This document shows positions 1 to 9,055 of a stretch of DNA of 64,000 nucleotides, piece by piece. The notes under the pieces are model-generated. The model ran no database searches, was not told the DNA's origin, and was given only the letters and a program-made list of their open reading frames with translations. The stretch is from [Phormidium] sp. LEGE 05292 (GTDB taxonomy: Bacteria > Cyanobacteriota > Cyanobacteriia > Cyanobacteriales > Aerosakkonemataceae): positions 1-64,000 of the forward strand of contig NZ_JADEWG010000002.1 of NCBI RefSeq assembly GCF_015207735.1, written 5' to 3'. The translations under genes were made by a program, and so were the position numbers. The stretch's first letter is position 1, and each line of letters begins with the position of its first letter.

Positions 1-136
1 ATTAATAATAAATTGAAATTACTCAAACGTTGTGGATTTGGCTTTAGGAATTTCCGCAATTTTGAATTAAGAGCTTTATTGTTCTGGCACTTCCCTAATA
101 ATTTAGCACAGTAAGTACGGAAGAACCGATGAACCA

Positions 137-1666
137 TTGACTAAAACCCAAAGACAGAGAAAAGTTAAGAGCAATGATTCAGAGGAATTAACTTTAGAAG
201 AAGCTCAACCAAAATCTAAAAGTAAGAGCCAATCTCGAACCGATGAATTAGATGACTTATTAGATGAATTGGATGGAAATGAACCATTATCTAAAACTAA
301 AAATCAACCTCAAAAAGATGAGGTAAAATCAAATCACATTAGCAGACAATCAGTTCATCAATCATCAAATAACTTAGATATTGATAGCATACTCGATGTT
401 ACTTCCCAGGTTAGTAGTCGAGCCGCCACTTCTGGAAGTGAAGTAGATGGTACAACTGTTGGTGGACTTAGTACTCAAATTGCTGTCCTCACTACTTTGA
501 TTGGCAAAAAAGCAGCCGCACAAGTTTTTGCAGCAGCTAAAGCTACTGGAAGAGAACGTCAGATTAGTCATATTATCAAAAGACTTAAAACACAAAGTCA
601 ACGTGCTGACTCCTTATCTTCACGAGTTAAAAGCTTGTCCCAAGAAGAATCAGATGAATCAGATGAATTAGAAACATCACCAGATGAACCCATAATAATG
701 GAGGAATCTTCGTCAGAAGAAGAGGTAGAATCTGTATCAAATCCTGGGGTTATTTTGGCTGAAGCTATTAACCAAATCAGCGATAGAATCGATAAAACTT
801 CCCTCACCTTAGCACCAGATACTTCAGACAAATCTGAACCTATTAAAATTGACACCAACGCTAGTTTTGATAAACAACTTGCACAAATTAATCAGGCTCT
901 CGACCGACTAGAAAAGCGTCTCGATACTCTAGAAGCACGAATTGAAGCTTTAGAACAAAAACTTTCTCCTACTGAACCAGTGGTTGAACCTGATAATGGT
1001 TCAAATTCAAACAACAGCAAACCGTCTCCATTAAAACCGATAAATATGGACAATCCCAACGATAAAAAAGCGTCTGACTCATCACAAATTGCTTCCTTAT
1101 TAGCACAAATTTATAACCTAGTTGAAGAAGAAGCAGCAGCAGCAGGTGAAACCTTAGAAGATGGAGTTGAATTGGGAAGCACCAAACTTTATCAGACTCG
1201 CCAGCGTAATTCTATATCTGTAAAATTAGAAAATCAACAAGGTGAAGAGTTGTTCCGAGCAACTTGCTCCCAAGGTCAATGGAAAGTCATTAATGATTTC
1301 TTGAGCCAAGAAGACAAACAAGAAATCGCTCGTTTAGACATTCTACAACAAACGATTCATCAAGAAACATTAGCTGAAGTATTAGGGAGAAGCGGTTTAA
1401 CCCAAATGAACTTTACCGACTTGCAAGGTCGTCGTCTCGACTTTGAAATTGAGTTTAACGATAGGTCTAAGTCCTCTGCTTCTATTCAAGGCTTTAACGA
1501 ACACGATGAAGTAGTTTTTGACGCAACTATTGCTAAAGGTAAAGTTGAAGTACTTCAGTGCGATATCCCTATCGAAGATGTAAAATATCTGCTTTCTCAA
1601 AAGCAACATAATTCTCATCTCGAAGCACAAAAGAATCAAGAAAGCGAATCCGAATTGGAAGCTTAA
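137..1666 (+). CDS. Coiled-coil protein at head of the T4SS operon, unknown function
   Basis: The frame opens at TTG 137; the ATG at 129 is out of frame and stops at once. The 509-residue product is very rich in Ser, Glu, Lys and Gln. Residues 1-100 look disordered and acidic-basic, and about 240-275 form a clear coiled coil (DRLEKRLDTLEARIEALEQK). The C-terminal 200 residues hold two related beta-rich units, each with a phrase like 'xxELFRATxxxGxW' or 'DEVVFDATIAKGKVE'. No signal peptide or membrane segment is seen. It precedes the pilin-like gene on the same strand, so an accessory transfer role is inferred from position only. Confidence 0.6.
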   Translation: MTKTQRQRKVKSNDSEELTLEEAQPKSKSKSQSRTDELDDLLDELDGNEPLSKTKNQPQKDEVKSNHISRQSVHQSSNNLDIDSILDVTSQVSSRAATSGSEVDGTTVGGLSTQIAVLTTLIGKKAAAQVFAAAKATGRERQISHIIKRLKTQSQRADSLSSRVKSLSQEESDESDELETSPDEPIIMEESSSEEEVESVSNPGVILAEAINQISDRIDKTSLTLAPDTSDKSEPIKIDTNASFDKQLAQINQALDRLEKRLDTLEARIEALEQKLSPTEPVVEPDNGSNSNNSKPSPLKPINMDNPNDKKASDSSQIASLLAQIYNLVEEEAAAAGETLEDGVELGSTKLYQTRQRNSISVKLENQQGEELFRATCSQGQWKVINDFLSQEDKQEIARLDILQQTIHQETLAEVLGRSGLTQMNFTDLQGRRLDFEIEFNDRSKSSASIQGFNEHDEVVFDATIAKGKVEVLQCDIPIEDVKYLLSQKQHNSHLEAQKNQESESELEA

Positions 1667-1672
1667 AATGTC

Positions 1673-1690
1673 TCCCCTCTAATTGGAGGG
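1673..1690 (+). terminator. Weak stem-loop after first gene
   Basis: CCCCTC and GAGGGG pair as a six-base stem directly after the first gene and are followed by a short T-rich stretch. It could attenuate rather than end transcription, because the next gene follows on the same strand. Confidence 0.35.
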
Positions 1691-1788
1691 GTTCATTCTA
1701 ACTATTTCAATTGACCGAGTATGGTGAAGTCACGAACACCGAGTTCCTTTTAAATTGGCATCGAACCTACATAAATCAAGAAACTCTT

Positions 1789-2403
1789 ATGACAGTTTAC
1801 CAAAATTCTTTGAAGAGCCAGCGCAAAAAACTCTTATTCAATCGCTGGTTTGCTCAACAAAAAATCAACCTTGGCGATTTACTATTTATTGCTATTTGCA
1901 TAGCAGCACTAATCTACTTTACCATCCGTCAACCCTTTTTTATCACAATACTAGGTTGCTCTAGCCTTGTATTTCTCAGTTTATGGCATATCGTTAGAGC
2001 TATTCCAATTGTAGAACGGTATATTGGTAGCAAAATTCGTTTTTGGCACGTTACTACTGCTATTATTACCGCCACTGCATTATGTTCCGTACTCGATTCT
2101 CCAGCTAATGCAATCTTTCTTTCAGGTTTAGAAGTATTTATGCAACAACTAGCGCAAGGTGCGGCGGCGGCGGGAGGTCAACCGATTTCTACTGATGTGA
2201 TTACGTTGATTTTCAACTTAATTCGAGGTGCTTTTCTTTTGCTAGTAGCTGCTGCTTCCTTGTTCGCTTATAACCAAGCACAGCAAGGAAATGATTGGCG
2301 ACCAATTGTAACTCAAGTAGCACTGGCTTTTTCCATTGTAATTGCTATTGATGTTGTTACCTTTTTATTCGTTGGTAATGGTACTGGTGGTACTGGAGGC
2401 TAG
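1789..2403 (+). CDS. VirB2/TrbC-like pilin candidate, small membrane protein
   Basis: A TTG frame opens at 1711, but ATG 1789 gives a better 204-residue start. After a basic N-terminus (about 1-30) there are hydrophobic segments near 30-75, then a third near 85-105 ending in SPANA, which resembles a signal-peptidase site. The remaining part, about 95 residues, has two hydrophobic helices joined by a short polar loop and ends in a Gly-Thr tail. That layout (cleavable leader, two helices, small size) is typical of VirB2/TrbC pilins, although the leader here is much longer than usual. Position immediately before the VirB4-like ATPase supports the call. No sequence-level family motif was recognised. 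Confidence 0.5.
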   Translation: MTVYQNSLKSQRKKLLFNRWFAQQKINLGDLLFIAICIAALIYFTIRQPFFITILGCSSLVFLSLWHIVRAIPIVERYIGSKIRFWHVTTAIITATALCSVLDSPANAIFLSGLEVFMQQLAQGAAAAGGQPISTDVITLIFNLIRGAFLLLVAAASLFAYNQAQQGNDWRPIVTQVALAFSIVIAIDVVTFLFVGNGTGGTGG

Positions 2404-2410
2404 AAAGAAG

Positions 2411-2453
2411 AGGGGGGGAGTGGGTGAGTGGGTGAGTGGGTGAGGGGGTGAGG
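2411..2453 (+). repeat. Heptamer repeat, left arm of inverted pair (locus A)
   Basis: GTGAGTG-type heptamers (AGTGGGT GAGTGGGT and variants) run in tandem starting eight bases after the pilin gene stop. The reverse complement of this array is at 2934-2980, so the two arms enclose the S23 gene. Confidence 0.85.
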
Positions 2454-2496
2454 TTTGTGAAACGCTAATAACTGGCTTAATTTCCACCTTTGATTC

Positions 2497-2898
2497 TTAC
2501 TGCTGTTTTTTTTGTGTTGGTAGGAGCCACCTAGAAAAGTTAGTAATCATGTTAACTAATGTGCCTAGTATTCGGTTGTACTGCCGATAAAGTTCCCTAC
2601 CAACTTCGACATCTAAGTAGCCACATTTAACAGCAAATTCAATCCATGTTTGAGTTTCAGCAGCTTCTGCTTCCGCATCACTTAATTTGGATATAAAAGC
2701 ACCTTCATAACGCCTTTTACGCCATGCCTCTGATAAGTTTGCACAAACAGAACGTGATGACCGACGAATTTGATCAACCAACGAGTACCTTTCTTCAACG
2801 GGAAATTTCTTAGAAAGTTCAAAAATTTGCATAGCTACCTCAAAAGCAAGTTGGTAAACTTCCAAATCTCGATGAGATTGAATTTGTTTACGGCTCAT
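2497..2898 (-). CDS. Four-helix-bundle protein, S23/IVP family
   Basis: The 133-residue frame starts at ATG 2898, preceded by GGAGGG seven bases upstream; a longer frame to 2940 would read through the repeat arm and is not preferred. The sequence matches the four-helix-bundle family known from 23S rRNA intervening sequences (HRDLEVYQLAFEVA near the start, LVDQIRRSSRSVCANLSEAW in the middle, a WIEFA helix later). Members of this family resemble the Avd accessory protein of diversity-generating retroelements. The gene lies antisense between two T4SS genes and is bracketed by inverted heptamer arrays, so it looks inserted rather than part of the operon. Its function outside rRNA is unknown. Confidence 0.85.
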   Translation of the reverse strand: MSRKQIQSHRDLEVYQLAFEVAMQIFELSKKFPVEERYSLVDQIRRSSRSVCANLSEAWRKRRYEGAFISKLSDAEAEAAETQTWIEFAVKCGYLDVEVGRELYRQYNRILGTLVNMITNFSRWLLPTQKKQQ

Positions 2899-2933
2899 TT
2901 TAAACCCTCCTTTTTCCTTCCTTCTTTTATTAT

Positions 2934-2980
2934 CCCCCACTCACCCACTTACCCACTCACCCACTCACCCACTCTCCCCC
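2934..2980 (+). repeat. Heptamer repeat, right arm of inverted pair (locus A)
   Basis: CACCCACT-type heptamers are tandemly repeated here and are the reverse complement of the array at 2411-2453. The array ends eight bases before the virB4 start codon, leaving no room for a normal ribosome binding site of that gene. Confidence 0.85.
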
Positions 2981-2988
2981 TTAAAACT

Positions 2989-5900
2989 ATGCTCAAAGAC
3001 CCAGACAAAGACTTTGTAACTGTCAATAAAATCCTTGGAAAGCAAGCATCAATAGGCTTTATTCCAGCCGAACAACTCGTTCCTTGGATGGCTATCGCTA
3101 TTGTTTCATACATTCTCACTAACGGCTTTTTTAGCTTGGGAATGCCTTGGTTTTTCACTACTACGTTCTGGCTAATTATTAGTTGGTGGTTTTTGACAGG
3201 AAAAAAACCTCACCTGTTTGTAGATAAGTTCAGATTCCCACCCGGTAACGAATGGTACAACGGCAATCTATCATACTTACCCCCTGTACCAGAAAAACGA
3301 CCGCCTGCGCTTCGTACTCGCTTTAAAGATTCGCAAGTTCGCATCAAACTAAAACCCAAACTTGCGCCGAATCAACAAGGAGGTAATAGCAGACTTATGC
3401 CATTTCAGAACTACCAAAATCTTCTGTGTCTAGTGACCATCAAAAAAGATAATCGCGAAGTATCGGGTTATTTGCTTAACGAAGGCAGTCAATATCAAGT
3501 TGTATTTGGTTTCCAGACTCAAGGATTGCATAACCTCCTATATCGTCAGGAAGTTAGCAATGCAGCTACTGCTTTAGAAGAAGGATTAAAAGATATCCCT
3601 CCAGGTGAAAAGTTGGTATTCCATACAGGTTGCTATAGCAATGACAGTATTCGACAGCAACAACTAGACGAACAAGTTGAAAATTGCGATCTCAAACCAA
3701 TTTCAGTATTAATCAGAAACGAACAAAAGCGCGTTCAAGAATTAACGCTAACTGGCACCAGACAGGTGTGGAATCAAACTATTTTCTGTACTTGGACATT
3801 TAACGCGCAATCTGGTTCTAAATCCAACGACCCTTTGAGTAAGTTTATTGACGGCATTTTAAATACAGCTAGCAGTATCACTGCCCAGTTTACCGGAAAC
3901 GATCGCCTGAGTAAAGAACGCTTTTACAAGCAATTACTACTGCAATCTTTCGAGCAAGGTTACTTAAGTTGGGAAATCTTACTTAATACCAAAATCGGGC
4001 TAGAAATTCAACCGATGAATGCCGAGCAATTGTGGTCATACTTGTGGAAAAAATTCAACAATACACCTGCATCGCCTATTCCGCAATTACTCACTTTAGA
4101 AGAAACTGCATCCGACTACAAACTAACGGAAACTATCAACAGTTATAAACACGCTTGCACCATTTTAATTGAAGGTCAAAACGGTCGTTCCAGTTGTCCA
4201 GAACACAAACAAGATAAATCGCGCATCTGGCTAAATGGCAGAAATACGGAATGCGGCGTGCTGACAATGGAAGAAAGTCCCGGTGGTTGGATTAATACTA
4301 GAGAACAATTGAGATGGCTGTGGAAAGTGATGAGTTCCACTTACGTTCACGATACCGAAGCAGTTGTGGAAATTAGTACAGCTTCTAACTTTTTTATTCA
4401 AGACAATTTAGCTCGTCAAGCCAAACAATCTAAAACTGCTAGAAAACTTGCTTTGGAAAAAGGACAAGGGCGAGATGTCGGTGCTGAAGTTAAGCAGGAC
4501 GAATCTTTCGATGCTCAGAAAAAAATGTACAAAGGTGCGAAAGCACTGCACGCTGCGGTTGTGTTTTTAGTCTATCGACCAACTCCAGAACAACTCAATC
4601 AAGCTTGTCAAATGTTAACCAATAGTTTCGGTTCTGCCAAAGTAATTAGAGAGCGAAATATTGCTTGGTTAGTCGGGCTAGAAACTTTACCAATTACGCT
4701 CGGTTGGCTCTTGCACAGCAGTTCGCTCATTAACGAACGTCGCCTTACTTTTGATACAGAAACTGTTGCAGGTGTTTTACCTTTAACTGCGGTGAGAGAT
4801 CTCGATTCAATTGGTGTCGAATTTATCACTAAGGGCGGTAAGCCTGTCTGCATTGACCTCATGCACGAACAAACTAGCCGAGCTGTCATTACTGGGGAAA
4901 GCGGTAGCGGTAAATCAGTTTTGGGTTGGCGATTTGCTCTTGATGCTTTAGCTGCTAACATTCCTGTTGTTGGCATGGATATTTCTAGCGGTTCTGGTAG
5001 CACGTTTGAAACTGCTCTAGCACTTTTAGGCGATGATGGTGCGTACTACGACATTACCAAAGGTAGCTCTAATTTACTCGAAATTCCCGACCTGCGACGC
5101 TTTGATAAAGAGGAACGCTCCCGTCGGTTAGACCAGTGGAAAGAGTTTATTAGAAAATCCCTGACTATTATCAGTATGGGTAAAGTAAATGACCCTAAAT
5201 TAGCGCAGCGAGTTGACGCTATTCTGCTGCTGACTTTGAAAAAGTTTCTTGAAGACCCAGAAATAATCGAACGCTACAATGTTGCCTTTGAAAAAGGTTG
5301 GAAATCAAGCGAATGGCAAGAAATGCCAACCCTCAAACATTTGCTCAAATTCTGCACTAAGGAACAATTAAATCTACAAAACTTTACCGACCTCGATCGC
5401 ATTGCCATCAATCAGATTATTACTCAATGTAATGCCTTACTTGCTTCACCTTTAGGAAAAGCGATCGCTAGACCTTCTACCTTTTCCCCCGAACCTGCAA
5501 TTAAGTTTTTCGCTTTGAGCGGTTTGAGCAACGAACAAGACCAATATTTGATGGCAATGAACGCCCATGCTGCTTGTATCCGCAATGCCCTTTCACACCC
5601 GAAAAGTTTATTTATTGGCGACGAACTTTCGATTTTGTTCAAAAAAGATGGCTTTGCTGAAGTAGTAGGCGAACTTTGTGCGGTTGGACGAAAAAATGGC
5701 ATTTCAGTGTTACTGCTTTCCCAAGATATCGATAGCATCTGCGATTGCAGTGCAGGAACGATGATTCTCCAAAACATGGTTTACCGCATTACCGGGAGAT
5801 TAACATCTAATGCAGTTAATTCTTGGGTTAAGCGTTTGGGATACCCATCAGAAATTATCGGTCAAAATGCTACCGAAGCGTTTCTTCCAAAAGCCACTGA

Positions 5901-6189
5901 ACTCTGCTCAAATTGGCTGATTGAAAAAGGTGGTCGCTTTTGGCAAACGCAATTTTATCCAGGCGAAATGGTATTAGCGAGCGTAGCAAATAATCAAACA
6001 GAATTGATGGCTCGCGCTAGAGTGATGGCTCAATATCCCGATACCCTAAAAGGGCGATTGTTAGCCCTCAAACAGTTTACTTCTGAATACGTACAAGCCA
6101 TTAAAGAAGGTCGCTCTCTTGCCAATATTGGCAACAATTCTCTTTCCGATATTCAGCACAAACAACATCCCACTCGGATGGCTAGCTGA
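2989..6189 (+). CDS. virB4: VirB3-VirB4-like conjugation ATPase
   Basis: ATG 2989 is the first credible start; the open frame runs further up only through the repeat arm and antisense S23 gene. The 1066-residue product has an N-terminal hydrophobic block (about 30-80), as in proteins where VirB3 is fused to VirB4. The C-terminal half is a VirB4/TraC-type motor with Walker A GESGSGKS at 636-643 and Walker B LFIGDE with Asp878-Glu879, followed by a SQDID motif. It should energise pilus assembly and substrate transfer at the inner membrane. No Shine-Dalgarno lies before the start because a heptamer array abuts it, which may lower translation. Confidence 0.85.
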   Translation: MLKDPDKDFVTVNKILGKQASIGFIPAEQLVPWMAIAIVSYILTNGFFSLGMPWFFTTTFWLIISWWFLTGKKPHLFVDKFRFPPGNEWYNGNLSYLPPVPEKRPPALRTRFKDSQVRIKLKPKLAPNQQGGNSRLMPFQNYQNLLCLVTIKKDNREVSGYLLNEGSQYQVVFGFQTQGLHNLLYRQEVSNAATALEEGLKDIPPGEKLVFHTGCYSNDSIRQQQLDEQVENCDLKPISVLIRNEQKRVQELTLTGTRQVWNQTIFCTWTFNAQSGSKSNDPLSKFIDGILNTASSITAQFTGNDRLSKERFYKQLLLQSFEQGYLSWEILLNTKIGLEIQPMNAEQLWSYLWKKFNNTPASPIPQLLTLEETASDYKLTETINSYKHACTILIEGQNGRSSCPEHKQDKSRIWLNGRNTECGVLTMEESPGGWINTREQLRWLWKVMSSTYVHDTEAVVEISTASNFFIQDNLARQAKQSKTARKLALEKGQGRDVGAEVKQDESFDAQKKMYKGAKALHAAVVFLVYRPTPEQLNQACQMLTNSFGSAKVIRERNIAWLVGLETLPITLGWLLHSSSLINERRLTFDTETVAGVLPLTAVRDLDSIGVEFITKGGKPVCIDLMHEQTSRAVITGESGSGKSVLGWRFALDALAANIPVVGMDISSGSGSTFETALALLGDDGAYYDITKGSSNLLEIPDLRRFDKEERSRRLDQWKEFIRKSLTIISMGKVNDPKLAQRVDAILLLTLKKFLEDPEIIERYNVAFEKGWKSSEWQEMPTLKHLLKFCTKEQLNLQNFTDLDRIAINQIITQCNALLASPLGKAIARPSTFSPEPAIKFFALSGLSNEQDQYLMAMNAHAACIRNALSHPKSLFIGDELSILFKKDGFAEVVGELCAVGRKNGISVLLLSQDIDSICDCSAGTMILQNMVYRITGRLTSNAVNSWVKRLGYPSEIIGQNATEAFLPKATELCSNWLIEKGGRFWQTQFYPGEMVLASVANNQTELMARARVMAQYPDTLKGRLLALKQFTSEYVQAIKEGRSLANIGNNSLSDIQHKQHPTRMAS

Positions 6190-6236
6190 CAGCTAATGTC
6201 GGTCATTACACAACAATCTCTAAAGGAGAATAGACG

Positions 6237-7103
6237 ATGAATACCAGAATACTTGTGATGAAACTTGCTCTCACCGTTCCGGCGCTCGGAATCGCGTTAA
6301 TGCTAAACTCTGTAGAGGCGCAAGCTCAAACTTCTGATAAGTCTAACACTACAACTACGGTTCCTAGTTCTAGTTTGAATAACGTCAATCCTTCTAGCTT
6401 CACGGTTCCTACTTCTCAAACTCAACAAATCGAGCAACAAATTCAGAAAGAATCTGAAGAGTTTTTAGGTCAAGTTAAGAATCCAATTGATAAAGTATCG
6501 GGTGCGATCGCCAAAATTACGACGCAACTCGACCAAATGCTGCAATCATTCGTAGGTTCCCTCAAAGTTCCCGATTTACAAGAAGTTGTAGCTAAAATAA
6601 TGAGTGGTAACTTCACCGATAATGAAGGTACTAAACTATCTGCAACTTTAGAGAATAAACCGCAAGGTTCTTACAGCATTCAATCAGATTTAGCTAACCT
6701 TGCCCAACAGCAAACAGCAACTTCAAGTGCTTCAGACGCTACTCTCAGTAAAGCTGCTCAGAATAGGCAAGCTCAAATGGCACAAATGGTTGACCAAAAT
6801 GTTACTAAAAATATTCAACTGGGTGAAGAATCGCAAAACCAAGATGTGACGCAACACATCATGCGTAATATCTCTCAACAAACCGCACTAACAGCGCAGA
6901 ATCAAGGCGTGATTATACTTCAAAACCAACAAGCGCAGATCGATCGCGCCCTCGCTAATACTTTAAGCGCTCAACAAGCTAAAGAACTCAGCGAACTTAA
7001 TGTAACTCAGCGAAGACAAGATGCTGCTGCTGGTACTGCTTCTTCCACGCAAGCCGGACTGTTTCAAATGCCGGGTGGCATTACGTTAGGAGAAAAAGAA
7101 TAA
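6237..7103 (+). CDS. Secreted VirB5/TrbJ-like protein
   Basis: The start is supported by AAAGGAGAA seven bases upstream. The 288-residue product has a signal peptide (hydrophobic core about 10-25, probable cleavage after EAQAQ). The mature part is low in hydrophobics, rich in Gln, Ala and Ser, and predicted helical, with a long helix ending in repeated Gln-Ala pairs (about 215-260). Location between a VirB4 and a VirB6 candidate, plus this helical periplasmic layout, fits VirB5/TrbJ, which caps or assembles the pilus. No family signature was seen, so this is inferred from synteny. Confidence 0.5.
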   Translation: MNTRILVMKLALTVPALGIALMLNSVEAQAQTSDKSNTTTTVPSSSLNNVNPSSFTVPTSQTQQIEQQIQKESEEFLGQVKNPIDKVSGAIAKITTQLDQMLQSFVGSLKVPDLQEVVAKIMSGNFTDNEGTKLSATLENKPQGSYSIQSDLANLAQQQTATSSASDATLSKAAQNRQAQMAQMVDQNVTKNIQLGEESQNQDVTQHIMRNISQQTALTAQNQGVIILQNQQAQIDRALANTLSAQQAKELSELNVTQRRQDAAAGTASSTQAGLFQMPGGITLGEKE

Positions 7104-7133
7104 GTAACTCGAAAAGTCAAAAAAAGTTAGTTA

Positions 7134-7176
7134 GCAGTCAGTCTTTATTAGTAATTGAAATTGACTGCTGACTGAG
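7134..7176 (+). repeat. Short inverted repeat between T4SS genes (locus F)
   Basis: TTAGCAGTCAGT and TTGACTGCTGACTGA form inverted arms about 20 bases apart, built from heptamer-like units. The layout resembles a shorter version of the larger heptamer inverted repeats elsewhere in the window. It lies between the VirB5-like and VirB6-like genes. Confidence 0.5.
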
Positions 7177-7193
7177 CATCGAGGAGTCAGAAA

Positions 7194-8279
7194 ATGTTTG
7201 CACCATTTATTGCCCAAACAAGCACAGCAGGACAAGCTTTAGATACCCTTTCTAGTGCCATAGAAGTTTCCCAAAAAACAGTCGAATCTTGGAATTTACT
7301 ATGGTTTAACACTTTCAATACCCAAGAATCTGCTTTGTGGATTGCCTTAGTCAAATTGGGATTAATTTTGGCAGGTATGTCCGTTATCTACTTAGCTGTT
7401 ACTAGCGGTAAGGAAATTATCGAAAAACAATCTTGGTCTGAATTGATTGCTATGCTAATTTGGCCGATCGTTATTCTATTTTTCTTGAGTAACAATGGCA
7501 AAATTCTAGCTGAAAGCGTTAAGTTTGTTCATGGGATTGGAGGAGCGCAAGTTCAACAAATATTGGAAATACAATTGGGAGAAATGACATTTAGAAGCGC
7601 TCTGACAGATGTCAATCTTACCAGTGCTGCCAAAGAAGAGATTGAAAAACTTTACAGCGAATGTCAGGGTAAAGTAGGCGAAGCTTTAGTTGAGTGTTGG
7701 AATGATAAAAAAGAAGCAGCCCAAGCTATTCTCAATGAAGCCGAACAGAAAAATGGTAGTCCTCTCAAAAGTTTGCAGCGATTTGTTGAAAATCTAGCCA
7801 ATGTTACTAATGTCGCCGATATCGCTAGTGGTGATTTTGCCGGACAAGTTTTTCGCTCTACTGTCTTGCCAATTATTCGCTTAATTTTGAGAGCAGTTCA
7901 GTGGGCTTTTGTCAATATCTTAGAAGCTGCATTGTTGTTAACAGCATTGTTCGCTCCTGTGGCGATGGGTTTATCTTTACTACCATTACAAGGAAAGCCT
8001 ATTTGGGCTTGGTTAGTTGGATTTATGTCTTTGTTTGGAATTCAGCTTGGCTACAACATTGTGGTGGGATTGGTAGCTGTAGTTATCGTCAATTCCGATG
8101 CCGAACTCGTCACTGATATTGCTTTCCTTTTCTTTTTAGCTGTGTTTGCTCCCGTTCTAGCTATTTCCATCGCTAGAGGCGGCGGTACGGCTTTATACAA
8201 TGCGATCACTAATAATACCAAACAGCTTACCGATATTTTTAGCAATGCGATCGGTGTATTTGCGGGCAAGTTGATTTAA
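7194..8279 (+). CDS. VirB6/TrbL-like polytopic membrane protein
   Basis: GAGGAG lies about eight bases before ATG 7194. The 361-residue product has a hydrophobic segment near 50-70, another near 85-102, a soluble loop of about 110 residues (105-215), then four or more strong membrane segments between 220 and 335. VirB6/TrbL proteins, which form the inner-membrane part of the channel, share this layout with a large loop between membrane clusters. The position between VirB5-like and VirB8-like genes fits. Specific residues were not recognised. Confidence 0.65.
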   Translation: MFAPFIAQTSTAGQALDTLSSAIEVSQKTVESWNLLWFNTFNTQESALWIALVKLGLILAGMSVIYLAVTSGKEIIEKQSWSELIAMLIWPIVILFFLSNNGKILAESVKFVHGIGGAQVQQILEIQLGEMTFRSALTDVNLTSAAKEEIEKLYSECQGKVGEALVECWNDKKEAAQAILNEAEQKNGSPLKSLQRFVENLANVTNVADIASGDFAGQVFRSTVLPIIRLILRAVQWAFVNILEAALLLTALFAPVAMGLSLLPLQGKPIWAWLVGFMSLFGIQLGYNIVVGLVAVVIVNSDAELVTDIAFLFFLAVFAPVLAISIARGGGTALYNAITNNTKQLTDIFSNAIGVFAGKLI

Positions 8280-8321
8280 GACATTTAATTGCTTTAACAA
8301 CTGTTATTACTTTACTTCTGT

Positions 8322-9044
8322 GTGAAGCTTATGACTTTTAAATCATCACCATCTCAACCCTTATTACCAGAATCAAAAAACACTTTAGCTTTGTGCTTCG
8401 TGTTACTGACAGCTATGGTTAGCATTTTGACTGCTGCTGTTGTATTCAATACCTTGAGTCTCAAAACATTGTCTCAAAAGAAAGTAACATTCGTACAACT
8501 CAAAGATGGAACGACAGCTTCAGTTATGGAAGCAGATGGTTTATACAGAGAACCAAAAACTATCAAAACTTTTGTTTCTTCTTGGGTTAATCTCACCTGG
8601 GGGTGGGATGGAAAGATTCCCGGTACAGATGACCCCGATCCAGGGATAAAAATCAAAAAATCCGAAAGAGTTCCCACCAGTGCATGGATGGCTTCTTTGA
8701 TGATGGAGTCACGATTTGGAGAGGCTTCTTTGGTGGAACTTGCCAAATTAATACCGAACGGAGTTTTTGAAGGTAAAACTCGTTCTACAGCTTACGTTTC
8801 TTACCTTTCCGAACCGAGAGAAATCAAAAAAGGTGTTTGGGAAATTGATGTAATTGCTACCCGCGTCGTCCTCGAACAAGGTGTTGGCGAAAGCCGACAA
8901 CCATTTAATCGCACTATCACTGTGAAAGCAACTGAAGTTCCCATCTCTCCATTAGGCGAAAATGCCAACCTGGTTGAAAAAACAGTTAACTCGATGCGTT
9001 CAGCCGGGTTGGAAATTACCAAAATTGTTGAATTTAAACCATAA
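8322..9044 (+). CDS. VirB8/TraE-like bitopic membrane protein
   Basis: The frame can start at GTG 8322 or at ATG 8331; neither has a strong ribosome binding site. The product (237-240 residues) has one membrane anchor at about 25-48 and a periplasmic domain of about 190 residues with alternating helix and strand. That topology and size match VirB8/TraE assembly factors, which bridge VirB10 and the inner-membrane complex. It ends 11 bases before the virB10-like gene, with AGAGGT in the gap, which suggests a shared transcript. Confidence 0.55.
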   Translation: MKLMTFKSSPSQPLLPESKNTLALCFVLLTAMVSILTAAVVFNTLSLKTLSQKKVTFVQLKDGTTASVMEADGLYREPKTIKTFVSSWVNLTWGWDGKIPGTDDPDPGIKIKKSERVPTSAWMASLMMESRFGEASLVELAKLIPNGVFEGKTRSTAYVSYLSEPREIKKGVWEIDVIATRVVLEQGVGESRQPFNRTITVKATEVPISPLGENANLVEKTVNSMRSAGLEITKIVEFKP

Positions 9045-9055
9045 AGAGGTAGATT

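Noticed and set aside
2770-2988. N-terminal extension of the virB4 frame by 73 residues.
   Set aside because: It is antisense to the S23 gene and translated heptamer repeat; ATG 2989 starts the recognisable protein.
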